Of a stretch of DNA of 64,000 nt, positions 31,953 through 41,739 are shown one piece after another. Source of the stretch: Piscinibacter gummiphilus (lineage in GTDB: Bacteria > Pseudomonadota > Gammaproteobacteria > Burkholderiales > Burkholderiaceae_C); the NCBI RefSeq assembly GCF_032681285.1, contig NZ_CP136336.1, positions 2,219,001 to 2,283,000 on the forward strand, read 5' to 3'. A program made the position numbers and the translations under genes. A model generated the notes under the pieces. The model did not search any database and was not told the origin of the DNA. It worked only from the letters and a program-made list of their open reading frames with translations. The first letter of the stretch is position 1; each line of letters opens with the position of its first letter.

Positions 31953-34373
31953 ATGAAATGGATACGTCGCGGCGCCTGGGCGCTGCTGTGGCTCGCGCTG
32001 ATCGTGGCCGTGGCCTTGTGGATCTACAGCCGGCGCGTGCTGCCCACCACCCAGGGCACGATCACGCTGCAAAGCGGCCCGAAGAGCGAGCTGCGCATCG
32101 AGCGTGATGCCGACGGCATCCCGACCATCAAGGCCGCTTCTCGCGACGACGCCTTCTTCGGCCTCGGGTACGTGCATGCGCAAGACCGGCTCTGGCAACT
32201 GGAGACGCACAAGCGCATTGCCAGTGGCCGCCTGTCCGAGGCCTTCGGCGAATCGGCGCTCGAGACCGACAAATTCCTGCGCGCCCTCGGCGTGCGCCGC
32301 ATGGCCGCCCAGCAGTGGGAGCAGGTCAGCGCCGAAGGCCGCGCCGCGCTCAACGCCTACGCCGCCGGCATCAACGCCTATGTGCAGAACGAGTTGAGCG
32401 CCCGCCCGCCCGAGTTCATGCTGACCGGCGTGCAGCCCGAGCCCTGGGTGCCCGAAGACAGCATGGGCTGGGCCACGATGATGGCCTGGGACCTGGGCGC
32501 CAACTGGTCGGGCGAGTTGCTGCGCCTGCGAATGGCCTTGCAGATGCCCGTCGAGCGCATCCAGGAACTGCTGCCGCCGTACCCCGGCGAGAAGCCCCTG
32601 GCCACGGCCGACTACGCCGCGCTCTACCGGGGGCTCAAGCTCAACGCCAACCTCGGCCAGACGGCGCTCAGCGCCGCGCCCGAGTCGGGCATCGAAGGCG
32701 TGGGCTCCAACAACTGGGTGGTGCATGGCTCGCACACCGAGAGTGGCAAGCCGCTCCTGGCCAACGACCCGCACCTGAAGCTCACCGCACCGGCCCTGTG
32801 GTACTTCGCGCGGCTCGAGGCGCCGGGTTTCAAGGTGGCCGGCGCCACCATGCCCGGCCTGCCGATGGTGGTGCTGGGCCAGAACCAGCACGTCGCCTGG
32901 GGCTTCACCAACACCGGGCCCGACGTGCAAGACCTCTACATCGAGCGCGTCAACCCCGACGACGCCAACGAGTACCAGACGCCCGAAGGCTGGGCGAAGT
33001 TCTCGAGCGTCACCGAGACCATCAAGGTGCGCGGCGGCAACGAGGTCACGCTCACCGCGCGCAGCACGCGGCACGGGCCGGTGATCTCTGACGTGGGCGG
33101 CGTGACCGAGGGCATCGTGTCGTCGTCGCGTCCTGCCTACGTGCTGGCCATGCGCTGGACGGCGCTCGACAAAGACAGCGGCACGCTCGACGCCGCACTC
33201 GCCTTCAACAGCGCGCGCTCGGTGCCCGAGTTCATCGCGGCGGCCGGCAAGCACTTGGCGCCCATGCAGAACATGGTGGTGGCCGACGTCGATGGCCACA
33301 TCGGCATGGTCTCGGCCGGGCGGGTGCCGGTGCGCAAGCCGGAAAACGACCTCAAGGGCCTGGTGCCCGCGCCGGGCTGGGACTCGCGCTACGACTGGGC
33401 CGGCGTGCTCGAGCCGACCTGGACGCCCCGCGAGACCGACCCGCCGCGTGGCTGGATCGCCACCGCCAACCAGCGCATCCACCCGGCCGACTACCCGCAT
33501 TTCCTGACCAGCGAATGGGCCGCGCCGTACCGGCAGCAGCGCATCGAGCAGCTGCTCAACGCCAAGCCCAAGCACAGCCTGGCGAGCCTGCAGGCGATGC
33601 AGGCCGATCTAGTGTCGCTCGGCACGCAGCGGCTGCTGCCCTTCCTGCGCAAGGCGCAATCGCAGCATGCGCTGGCGGGCGCTGCGCAGAAGGAGCTGGC
33701 CTCGTTCGACGGCACGATGGCCGCCGACAAGGCCGCACCGCTGATCGCCTGGGCCTGGGCGCGCCAGTTGACCGTGGGCATCTTTCGCGACGAGGTGGGC
33801 GCCGCGCAGTTCGACAAGCTCATCGCCACCCGCAGTTTCCGCGAGGCGCTGGAGGGCGCACTCGATCGCAACGATGCCTGGTGGTGCGACGACAAGGGCA
33901 CGCCGGCGCAGGAAAGTTGCCAGGACCAGATCGACGCCGCGTTCACCCGTGCCCTCGACGAGCTGCAGGCCGCGCAGGGCGCAGACGTGTCGAAGTGGCA
34001 GTGGGGCAAGGCGCACCAGGCGCGTTCGGAGCACCGGCCGTTCAGCCGGGTGAAGCTGCTGGCGAAGTATTTTGAGCTGCGCACGCCGGTGGGTGGCGAC
34101 ACCTACACGGTCAACGTGTCTCGCGTGTCGCAGAAGCCCGATGCGACCACGGGCGAGCTGTACCTGGACGAGCACGGGCCGTCGTTCCGTGCGGTGTACG
34201 ACCTGGCCGACCCCGGCAAGTCACGCTTCATGCATTCGACGGGGCAGTCGGGGATCGTCTTCTCGCCGCAGTACCGCAGCTTCATGGACCGCTGGCGTGA
34301 GGTGCAGGGGGTGCCGGTGTGGGCCTCTGAGCCGGCCAAGCGGGCGCTGGTGTTGAAGTCTCGGGCTTCCTGA
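31953..34373 (+). CDS. Penicillin acylase family protein (peptidase S45)
   Basis: N-terminal nucleophile amidohydrolase, 806 residues. An N-terminal membrane anchor or signal peptide (WALLWLALIVAVALWIY) puts it in the periplasm. The precursor should self-cleave before Ser252 in EGVGSNNWVVHG, giving an alpha chain of about 225-250 residues and a beta chain starting with the catalytic Ser. Supporting segments are GYVHAQDRLWQLE, LANDPHLKLTAPALWYFA and WGFTNTGPDVQDLYIE. Members cleave amides such as penicillin G or acyl-homoserine lactones (quorum quenching); which applies here cannot be said. It ends 25 bp before the first structured repeat element. Confidence 0.92.
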   Translation: MKWIRRGAWALLWLALIVAVALWIYSRRVLPTTQGTITLQSGPKSELRIERDADGIPTIKAASRDDAFFGLGYVHAQDRLWQLETHKRIASGRLSEAFGESALETDKFLRALGVRRMAAQQWEQVSAEGRAALNAYAAGINAYVQNELSARPPEFMLTGVQPEPWVPEDSMGWATMMAWDLGANWSGELLRLRMALQMPVERIQELLPPYPGEKPLATADYAALYRGLKLNANLGQTALSAAPESGIEGVGSNNWVVHGSHTESGKPLLANDPHLKLTAPALWYFARLEAPGFKVAGATMPGLPMVVLGQNQHVAWGFTNTGPDVQDLYIERVNPDDANEYQTPEGWAKFSSVTETIKVRGGNEVTLTARSTRHGPVISDVGGVTEGIVSSSRPAYVLAMRWTALDKDSGTLDAALAFNSARSVPEFIAAAGKHLAPMQNMVVADVDGHIGMVSAGRVPVRKPENDLKGLVPAPGWDSRYDWAGVLEPTWTPRETDPPRGWIATANQRIHPADYPHFLTSEWAAPYRQQRIEQLLNAKPKHSLASLQAMQADLVSLGTQRLLPFLRKAQSQHALAGAAQKELASFDGTMAADKAAPLIAWAWARQLTVGIFRDEVGAAQFDKLIATRSFREALEGALDRNDAWWCDDKGTPAQESCQDQIDAAFTRALDELQAAQGADVSKWQWGKAHQARSEHRPFSRVKLLAKYFELRTPVGGDTYTVNVSRVSQKPDATTGELYLDEHGPSFRAVYDLADPGKSRFMHSTGQSGIVFSPQYRSFMDRWREVQGVPVWASEPAKRALVLKSRAS

Positions 34374-34398
34374 GTTCTCGCCTGCGTCGTTCGGAGCG

Positions 34399-34511
34399 GC
34401 GGGAAGGGCGCGGGGTGAACGGCTCCGTTCATGTCCCCCTTTGGTGACCCTGCCGGGTCACCAAATTCCTCCTAATACTTCACTCCGCCGTTCACCCCGC
34501 GCCCTTCCCGC
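34399..34511 (+). repeat. Structured repeat element, copy 1 (nested stem-loops)
   Basis: A 113-bp element. The outer arms, 34399-34423 and 34487-34511, form a perfect 25-bp inverted repeat. Between them lie 63 bp: conserved segment A (TCCGTTCATGTCCCCCTT), an inner hairpin with 11-bp stem TTTGGTGACCC / GGGTCACCAAA and loop TGCC (34440-34465), and conserved segment B (ATTCCTCCTAATACTTCACT). Segments A and B and the 63-bp length are shared with copy 2, while the stem sequences are not. It starts 25 bp after the acylase stop, in the sense orientation. Read on the opposite strand it carries AGGAGG and a 10-codon reading frame. Function is unknown. Confidence 0.9.
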
Positions 34512-34557
34512 GAGACACGGTGGCATGCGTGCGGGGGGCTGTGCACGCTGGTGCTGG

Positions 34558-34666
34558 AGCGCTGCGGTGGGGCGCCGTGTGCAGTGAAGTATTAGGAGGA
34601 ATTCCTTGAGCCGGGAGGCTCAAGGAAGGGGGACATGAACGGAACACGGCGCCCCGCCGCAGCGCT
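34558..34666 (-). repeat. Structured repeat element, copy 2 (inverted, nested stem-loops)
   Basis: A 109-bp element in the opposite orientation to copy 1. The outer arms, 34558-34580 and 34644-34666, pair over 23 bp with one mismatch that would be a G:U pair in plus-strand RNA. Their sequence is unrelated to the arms of copy 1. The 63-bp interior read on the minus strand has the same conserved segments A and B. The inner stem is TTCCTTGAGCC / GGCTCAAGGAA with loop TCCC. Relative to copy 1 the inner stem differs at four base pairs, each time on both sides, so pairing is kept. It begins 20 bp after the stop of the Cdd1-like gene, sense to that gene. Confidence 0.9.
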
Positions 34667-34686
34667 CTTGCTCAACCCCAGGGCGC

Positions 34687-35004
34687 CTAGACCGATCCGA
34701 ACAACGCCTTCCGCTGCGCCGTGTAGTTCCACCAAGGTGCCGGCGCCGCACCCGCCATGAAATCGGTCGCCGCCATGAAGGTGTCCAGCACGCAAGGGTC
34801 TTGCCGCGTGCCGGTCACCGAACACAGCTTCTGGTAGAGCACGAACGCGTCTTTGCCGCGCAGCTGCTGCGGCTGGTGGATGCCGATCAGCCTCAGGTCT
34901 TCGGCCAGTGAGGGCCCGATGTTGGGCAACTGCTCCAGGCGCTCGCATTCGTCGGCGGTCTTGGCCTTCGGTGATTTGATGGACGGTGATTTGATCGAGG
35001 CCAT
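34687..35004 (-). CDS. Helix-hairpin-helix protein of the Cdd1 family
   Basis: A 105-residue protein. The segment ECERLEQLPNIGPSLAEDLRLIGIHQPQQLRG carries a helix-hairpin-helix motif (PNIGPSLAEDL) as in the TfoX C-terminal domain. The rest (CSVTGTRQDPCVLDTFMAATDFMAG, then PWWNYTAQRKA) matches proteins annotated as pathogenicity locus Cdd1. No function is established; non-specific DNA binding is a reasonable guess. I chose the ATG at 35004, preceded by GAGG; a GTG at 35016 overlaps the lexA stop. It lies 8 bp after lexA on the same strand, so it is probably expressed with lexA and SOS-induced. Confidence 0.85.
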   Translation of the reverse strand: MASIKSPSIKSPKAKTADECERLEQLPNIGPSLAEDLRLIGIHQPQQLRGKDAFVLYQKLCSVTGTRQDPCVLDTFMAATDFMAGAAPAPWWNYTAQRKALFGSV

Positions 35005-35012
35005 GAACTGCC

Positions 35013-35687
35013 TCACATCATCATGTTGTTGCGAATCAAGCCGACCGCGATGCCCTCGAGTTCGAAGTCGACGTCGCCGAAGGGGATGACGATGGGCTTG
35101 AAGTCGGGGTTCTCGGGCAGCAGCTCGATGCTCGTGCGCGTGCGGCGGAAGCGCTTGACGGTCACGTCGTCGCCCAGGCGGGCCACGACGATCTGGCCGT
35201 TCTTCGCGTCTTTGGCCTTCTGCACGGCGAGCAGGTCGCCGTCCATGATGCCGGCGTCGCGCATGCTCATGCCGCGCACCTTGAGCAGGTAGTCGGGGCG
35301 GCGCGGGAACATGCTCGCCTCCATCAGGTAGGTCTGGTCGATGTGCTCCTGCGCGAGGATGGGGCTGCCGGCGGCCACGCGGCCCACCAGCGGCAGCGTG
35401 AGCTGCGACAGGCTCGGCAGGGGCAGGCTGAACTGCTTGCCGCGGATCTCGTTGAGCGCCCGCAACGTGTCAGACTTCAGCCGGATGCCGCGCGAGGTAC
35501 CGCCCACGAGTTCGATGACGCCTTTGCGGGCGAGGGCTTGAAGGTGCTCTTCTGCGGCGTTGGCCGAACGGAAGCCCAGCTCGCTCGCGATCTCGGCGCG
35601 GGTGGGCGGGGCGCCGGTGCGCTCGATGGCGCTTTGCACGAGATCGAGGATCTGCTGTTGGCGTTCGGTGAGCTTGGGCGCTTCCAT
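35013..35687 (-). CDS. lexA: LexA repressor
   Basis: Master repressor of the SOS DNA-damage response, self-cleaving when RecA is activated. The 224-residue protein has the N-terminal winged helix ([20 protein letters not shown], recognition helix in [21 protein letters not shown]). The cleavage site is Ala106-Gly107 in VAAGSP. The catalytic dyad is Ser141 ([10 protein letters not shown]) and Lys178 (VTVKRF). I chose the ATG at 35687 ([12 protein letters not shown]). A LexA box lies 30 bp upstream, so it is autoregulated. The C terminus ends with three Met residues (NNMMM), a small oddity. The Cdd1-like gene follows on the same transcript. Confidence 0.97.
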   Translation of the reverse strand: MEAPKLTERQQQILDLVQSAIERTGAPPTRAEIASELGFRSANAAEEHLQALARKGVIELVGGTSRGIRLKSDTLRALNEIRGKQFSLPLPSLSQLTLPLVGRVAAGSPILAQEHIDQTYLMEASMFPRRPDYLLKVRGMSMRDAGIMDGDLLAVQKAKDAKNGQIVVARLGDDVTVKRFRRTRTSIELLPENPDFKPIVIPFGDVDFELEGIAVGLIRNNMMM

Positions 35688-35717
35688 CGTGGGCCGTCCT
35701 GAGGTTTCATCCAGTGC

Positions 35718-35733
35718 CTGTATTTTCATCCAG
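35718..35733. promoter_or_regulatory. LexA (SOS) box between lexA and the asparaginase gene
   Basis: CTG-TATTTTCATC-CAG fits the proteobacterial LexA consensus CTG-N10-CAG. It lies 30 bp upstream of lexA and only 11 bp upstream of the divergent asparaginase start, in a 57-bp gap. Autoregulation of lexA is therefore expected, and the asparaginase gene may also respond. Confidence 0.8.
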
Positions 35734-35744
35734 CTCATCAAGAA

Positions 35745-36686
35745 ATGCAAAACACTTCTCGGACGATCGTGGTGCTGGGCACCGGCGGGACCATCGCCGG
35801 CACCGCCGCCGATGCGGCTGACAACGTGGGCTACACCGCGGCGCAGCTGGGTGTCGAATCGCTGGTGAAGGCTGTGCCGGCGCTCGCGGGCCTGCCGCTC
35901 GAATGCGAGCAGGTCGCGCAGGCCGACAGCAAGGACATGGGCTTTGCCATCTGGCGCTCGCTTGCGCTGCGCGTCGCTCACCATCTGGCTCGCGACGACG
36001 TGGCCGGCGTGGTCGTGACCCACGGCACCGACACGCTCGAAGAGACCGCCTATTTCCTGCAACGCGTGCTCGCGCCGACGAAGCCGGTGGCGATGACGGC
36101 CGCCATGCGACCGGCCACCTCGCTGAATGCCGATGGCCCACAGAACCTGCTCGACGCCGTGACCGTGGCGGGCACCTCGGGTGCGCAGGGCGTGGTGGTG
36201 GTGGTGGCTGGTGCGGTGCACGCCGCTGTCGACGTGCGAAAGGCCCACACCTACCGGCTTGACGCGTTCACCTCAGGGGATGCCGGTGTGCTCGGTGTGG
36301 TCGAAGAGGGCCGCACGACGGCGTGGCGCGCCTGGCCGCAGGGCGAAGCGCTCGGGCTGCAATGGCTGCCGGTGGAAGACGACGCCTGGCCGCAGGTGGA
36401 GATCGTGACCAGCCACGCCGGGGCGAGTGGTGCACTCGTGCGCGCGGCCTGCGAGATCGGTGTGCAGGGGCTGGTGGTCGCGGCCACCGGCAACGGCACG
36501 GTGCACGCGGCGCTCGAAGCTGCGCTGCTCGAAGCGCAAGACCAGGGGGTGACGGTGTGGCGCAGCAGCCGCTGCGGCAATGGCCGGGTGATCGGACGGG
36601 CCGACGACGTGCTGCCGTCGGCCGGGGAACTCACGCCTGTGAAGGCGCGGGTGGAGCTGATCCTTCAGCTTCTCACGCCCTGTTAG
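35745..36686 (+). CDS. L-asparaginase family protein
   Basis: Amidohydrolase converting asparagine to aspartate and ammonia, 313 residues. Both signature regions are present: [13 protein letters not shown] with the nucleophile Thr (residues about 9-21) and [16 protein letters not shown] with the second Thr and Asp. [15 protein letters not shown] and SRCGNGRV also match the family. No signal peptide is seen, suggesting a cytoplasmic enzyme. Plant-type asparaginase is excluded by the fold. It is divergent from lexA with the SOS box in the shared promoter. Its stop is 18 bp from the convergent ohr stop. Confidence 0.92.
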   Translation: MQNTSRTIVVLGTGGTIAGTAADAADNVGYTAAQLGVESLVKAVPALAGLPLECEQVAQADSKDMGFAIWRSLALRVAHHLARDDVAGVVVTHGTDTLEETAYFLQRVLAPTKPVAMTAAMRPATSLNADGPQNLLDAVTVAGTSGAQGVVVVVAGAVHAAVDVRKAHTYRLDAFTSGDAGVLGVVEEGRTTAWRAWPQGEALGLQWLPVEDDAWPQVEIVTSHAGASGALVRAACEIGVQGLVVAATGNGTVHAALEAALLEAQDQGVTVWRSSRCGNGRVIGRADDVLPSAGELTPVKARVELILQLLTPC

Positions 36687-36704
36687 CAGGCGAGGGGCTG
36701 CCGA

Positions 36705-37130
36705 TCAGACGACGGTCAGCGTGACGTCGATGTTGCCGCGGGTGGCGTTCGAATACGGGCACACCTTGTGGGCGGCTGCCACCAGCGCTTCGGCCTGGGC
36801 CTTCTCGAAGCCGGGGATCTTGATCGCCATGGCCACCTGGATGCCGAAGCCGCCGGTGATGGGGCCAATGCCGACGTCGGCCGTGATCGACACGTCATCC
36901 GGCAGCTTGATCTTTTGTGCGGCCGAGACCGCCTTCATCGCACCGATGAAGCAGGCCGAGTAACCGGCGGCAAAGAGCTGCTCGGGGTTGGTGCCCGGGC
37001 CGCCGGCGCCGCCCAGCTCCTTCGGGGTGCTCAGGGTGAGCTTGAGCGCGCCATCGGACGATTCGGACGTGCCGGTGCGGCCGCCAGTCGAGGTGGCGTG
37101 GGCGGTGTAGAGAACTTTTTCTAGGGCCAT
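36705..37130 (-). CDS. ohr: Organic hydroperoxide resistance protein Ohr
   Basis: Thiol peroxidase of the OsmC/Ohr family that reduces organic and fatty-acid hydroperoxides. The 141-residue protein has the two redox cysteines in [10 protein letters not shown] (near residue 60) and [11 protein letters not shown] (near 124). The start [20 protein letters not shown] is typical of Ohr rather than OsmC. It lies 37 bp downstream of ohrR on the same strand. The operator at 37685, upstream of ohrR, probably controls both, with induction by organic peroxides. Confidence 0.96.
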   Translation of the reverse strand: MALEKVLYTAHATSTGGRTGTSESSDGALKLTLSTPKELGGAGGPGTNPEQLFAAGYSACFIGAMKAVSAAQKIKLPDDVSITADVGIGPITGGFGIQVAMAIKIPGFEKAQAEALVAAAHKVCPYSNATRGNIDVTLTVV

Positions 37131-37167
37131 GTGAAGCTCCGTTCAGGGGTGGTGGAAAGAGGGGACG

Positions 37168-37659
37168 TCAATGTGCCGCCGCGGCATCACCCGCGGTGGC
37201 GTCGAGGAGATTGGTGCGCAGCTGTTGCAGCCGCTGCGTGAGGCTCGTGATGTCTTTCAGGTCGCACTGCATGGCCTGGCCGAGCTGCAGGGGCACGCTC
37301 TTGGCCTTCAGGCGCAGCGCTCGACCCTGGGGTGTGAGCTTGACCACGACGCGGCGCTCATCGGCCGAGTCGCGCTCGCGCTTGAGCCAACCCGCGGATT
37401 CCATGCGCTTGAGGAGTGGGGTCAGGGTGCCGGAGTCGAGGAAGAGCCGCTCGCCCAACTCGCCGACGCCCAAGCCATCTCGCTCCCAGAGCACCAGCAG
37501 CGCCAGGTACTGCGGGTAGGTGAGACCCAGCGGCGCGAGCAGCGGCTTGTAGAGTTTGGTCATCGCCAGCGAGGTGGAATACAGCGCGAAGCACAGCTGC
37601 TGGTCGAGCTGCAGCCAGTCGGTGCGGGCTTGTTGGGAGTCGTTGCGCAGGGATCGCAT
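37168..37659 (-). CDS. ohrR: MarR-family peroxide sensor OhrR
   Basis: Winged-helix repressor of ohr. With the ATG at 37659 (MRSLRNDSQQARTDW) it has 163 residues. The sensing cysteine is Cys23 in LDQQLCFALYSTS, at the position conserved in OhrR. The winged helix includes LGVGELGERLFLDSGTLTPLLKRMESAGWLKRERDSADERRV. Oxidation of the Cys by organic hydroperoxide releases DNA in characterised members. An upstream in-frame start at 37740 would read through the operator and is rejected. Confidence 0.95.
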   Translation of the reverse strand: MRSLRNDSQQARTDWLQLDQQLCFALYSTSLAMTKLYKPLLAPLGLTYPQYLALLVLWERDGLGVGELGERLFLDSGTLTPLLKRMESAGWLKRERDSADERRVVVKLTPQGRALRLKAKSVPLQLGQAMQCDLKDITSLTQRLQQLRTNLLDATAGDAAAAH

Positions 37660-37684
37660 GGGGACGGATGATAAATCAATCGAG

Positions 37685-37695
37685 CAATTAAATTG
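37685..37695. promoter_or_regulatory. OhrR operator
   Basis: CAATT-A-AATTG is a perfect dyad matching the core of the known OhrR site (TACAATT-AATTGTA). It lies 26 bp upstream of the ohrR start in an AT-rich patch. It should mediate autoregulation of ohrR and co-transcribed ohr. Confidence 0.75.
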
Positions 37696-37755
37696 TGTGC
37701 AACATAATTCCTGCGCCCCGAGGAGGGGCATTTGATGCACCTCAAGCAGGCGCGT

Positions 37756-37782
37756 TCAAGTACCGCGTTGTCGAGTCGATAG
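37756..37782 (+). promoter_or_regulatory. FliA (sigma-28)-like promoter of the chemoreceptor gene
   Basis: TCAAGTAC, an 11-bp spacer, then GTCGATAG. This matches the flagellar sigma-28 consensus TAAAGTTT-N11-GCCGATAA at 5 of 8 and 6 of 8 positions with exact spacing. It ends 38 bp before the ATG of the MCP gene, a class usually transcribed by this sigma factor. Confidence 0.55.
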
Positions 37783-37820
37783 AGCGGGGGTCGCTTTCAT
37801 TGCCTCGTGCTCCCTCGTTC

Positions 37821-39743
37821 ATGAAATCCTGGATTGGCCGGCTCAAGATCTGGCAGAAGTTTGCGGTGCTCGGGGGGCTGACCCTGGTGCTGCTGGTGCC
37901 GCCCACGGCCTATGTGGTGGTCGGCGAGATGCGGCACATCCAAGCCCGCGAGCGGCAGCAGGCGGGTCTTGCCCCCGTGGCCGAGGTGCTGCGCCTGGTG
38001 CAGCTCACGCAGCAGCACCGGGGCCTCACCAACACCTTGCTCAGCGGCGACGCCAGCAAGCAGGCGCCGCGGCAGGCGAAGCAGCGGGAGGTCGATTCGG
38101 CCATGGCCAAGTTGCTCGATGCCGCGGCTGCCAAGCCGAGTGCTCGCGTGAGCAGCCGCCGTGACCGCCTGCGTGCGCAGTGGCAGGCGCTCGCCGCCGA
38201 CGTGGAGCGCGGCCAGGTCGCGTTGCCGGCCAGCTTTGCGCGCCACAGCGCGTTGATCAAGGAAGAGCTGGCGCTGGTCGATGACCTGCTGGACGCCAGC
38301 GGCCTGTCGCGTGACACCGTGGCTGCGACGCACCACCTGAGCCTGGCGGCGCTGCGCAGCCTGCCGCAGTTGAGCGAGTACCTGGGGCAGGCCCGTGCCC
38401 GTGGCGCCGGCTACCTGGCCAAGGGCCAGCTCGACCCGACCGACCGTGTGACGCTGAGCCAGCTCGTCGAAGCCGTGCAGGACCAGGCCGCACGCGTGAA
38501 TGCCGATCTCGACCACGCGACCGACGCCGACGCCGCCGCGCTCGGCCCCCTGGCCGAGCGGCGCCAGCAGGCCGCGGCCGGGGCCGACGCGGCGGTGAAG
38601 CTCATCCAGTCGCAGGTGCTCGACGCGCCCGCCCTCACGCTCGCGCCAGGTGGCTTCTTCAACACGATGACCGGCCACGTCGACGCGCAGTACGCGCTTG
38701 GCGCGGCCACCTTCGATGTGCTTAACGCCGAATTCGAGCGCGAGCTCGCCGCCACGCGCCGGCTGCTGTGGCTGCTGGTGCCGGTGGTCCTGCTCGGTGG
38801 CGCCGCGGCGGCGTGGCTCATCGTCACCATCGCCCGCACGACCTCGCGCTCGATGGCGCAGGCGCTGGCCGCGTCGAACGCGCTGGCCAGCGGCGACCTG
38901 AGCTTCCGCGCACGTGCCGAAACGCAAGACGAGCTGGGCCAGATGCTGCGGGCGCTGGGCGGCTCGGCGGGTGCGATCGCCGATGTGGTGTCGCACATCA
39001 AGTCGTCGAGCGACTCCATCGCCACCGGCTCCGACCAGATCGCCGCGGGCAACTTCGACCTGAGCCAGCGCACCGAGGAGCAGGCGGCCAACCTGCAGCG
39101 CACGGCCGCCTCGATGGTGCAGCTGGCGAGCACGGTGCGCAGCAACGCCGACAACGCGCAGCAGGCCTCGCAACTCGCCAGCTCTGCCAGCGGCGTGGCC
39201 GCGCGGGGCGGCGAGATGATGGGCCAGGTGGTCGCCACCATGAGCGACATCGCCAGCAGCTCGAAGAAGATCGCCGACATCATCGGCGTGATCGACGGCA
39301 TCGCCTTCCAGACCAACATCCTCGCGCTCAACGCGGCGGTGGAAGCGGCACGCGCCGGTGAGCAGGGGCGCGGCTTCGCGGTGGTGGCCGCCGAAGTGCG
39401 CTCGCTGGCCCAGCGCAGCGCCGGCGCGGCGCGCGAGATCAAGAGCCTGATCGGCGAGAGCGTCACGCGGGTGGAATCGGGCTCGCAGCTCGTGAACGAC
39501 GCCGGCGCAACGATGAGCGACATCGTCGCCCAGGTGCAGCGCGTGAGCGACCTGATCGGCGAAATCGGCCATGCGGCGCAGGAGCAGCACGCCGGCATCG
39601 AGCAGGTGACCGGCGCGGTGGCCGAACTCGACCAGGTGACGCAGCAGAACGCCGCGCTGGTGGAGGAGTCGGCCGCCGCGGCTGAAAGCCTCAAGCACCA
39701 GGCGAGGAAGCTCGCCGAGGCGGTGCGCGCGTTCAGGCTCTGA
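37821..39743 (+). CDS. Methyl-accepting chemotaxis protein
   Basis: Inner-membrane chemoreceptor that controls CheA. The 640-residue protein has a first membrane helix ([21 protein letters not shown], about 14-35), a large helical periplasmic sensor of about 270 residues and a second membrane helix ([21 protein letters not shown], about 315-335). HAMP follows, then a long cytoplasmic coiled coil. The hairpin tip contains [20 protein letters not shown] and [16 protein letters not shown]. The ligand is unknown. No CheBR-docking pentapeptide is evident at the C terminus (AVRAFRL). A FliA-like promoter precedes it. Its stop abuts the ABC-F stop with no gap. Confidence 0.94.
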   Translation: MKSWIGRLKIWQKFAVLGGLTLVLLVPPTAYVVVGEMRHIQARERQQAGLAPVAEVLRLVQLTQQHRGLTNTLLSGDASKQAPRQAKQREVDSAMAKLLDAAAAKPSARVSSRRDRLRAQWQALAADVERGQVALPASFARHSALIKEELALVDDLLDASGLSRDTVAATHHLSLAALRSLPQLSEYLGQARARGAGYLAKGQLDPTDRVTLSQLVEAVQDQAARVNADLDHATDADAAALGPLAERRQQAAAGADAAVKLIQSQVLDAPALTLAPGGFFNTMTGHVDAQYALGAATFDVLNAEFERELAATRRLLWLLVPVVLLGGAAAAWLIVTIARTTSRSMAQALAASNALASGDLSFRARAETQDELGQMLRALGGSAGAIADVVSHIKSSSDSIATGSDQIAAGNFDLSQRTEEQAANLQRTAASMVQLASTVRSNADNAQQASQLASSASGVAARGGEMMGQVVATMSDIASSSKKIADIIGVIDGIAFQTNILALNAAVEAARAGEQGRGFAVVAAEVRSLAQRSAGAAREIKSLIGESVTRVESGSQLVNDAGATMSDIVAQVQRVSDLIGEIGHAAQEQHAGIEQVTGAVAELDQVTQQNAALVEESAAAAESLKHQARKLAEAVRAFRL

Positions 39744-41702
<1,959 letters not shown>

Positions 41703-41739
41703 GCTGAGACTGCTTCATCCAATTCTTGCGAGACCACCC

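Larger units (their letters stand above)
34374..34686. other. 313-bp convergent intergenic region holding two structured repeats
   Basis: Gap between the acylase gene (plus) and the Cdd1-like gene (minus). It contains the two inverted structured elements described separately, a 46-bp spacer (34512-34557) and short flanks of 25 and 20 bp. I see no gene, tRNA or standard terminator. All other convergent pairs in the window have gaps of 19 bp or less. Confidence 0.9.

Noticed and set aside
34103..34432. A 109-codon minus-strand frame starting with the conserved Met-Asn-Gly of the structured element
   Set aside because: It runs antisense through the well-conserved end of the acylase gene and has no recognisable features. 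Kept only as part of the mini-frame observation.
34399..34666. Structured elements as a MITE or insertion-sequence pair with terminal inverted repeats
   Set aside because: Terminal repeats of one family should match between copies. Here the outer arms of the two copies are unrelated in sequence, and no target-site duplication is visible.
34399..34666. Structured elements as ordinary Rho-independent terminators, integron attC sites or a CRISPR remnant
   Set aside because: No T tract follows either stem, the conserved interior is not expected of terminators, the attC core GTTRRRY is absent, and two inverted copies do not make a repeat-spacer array.
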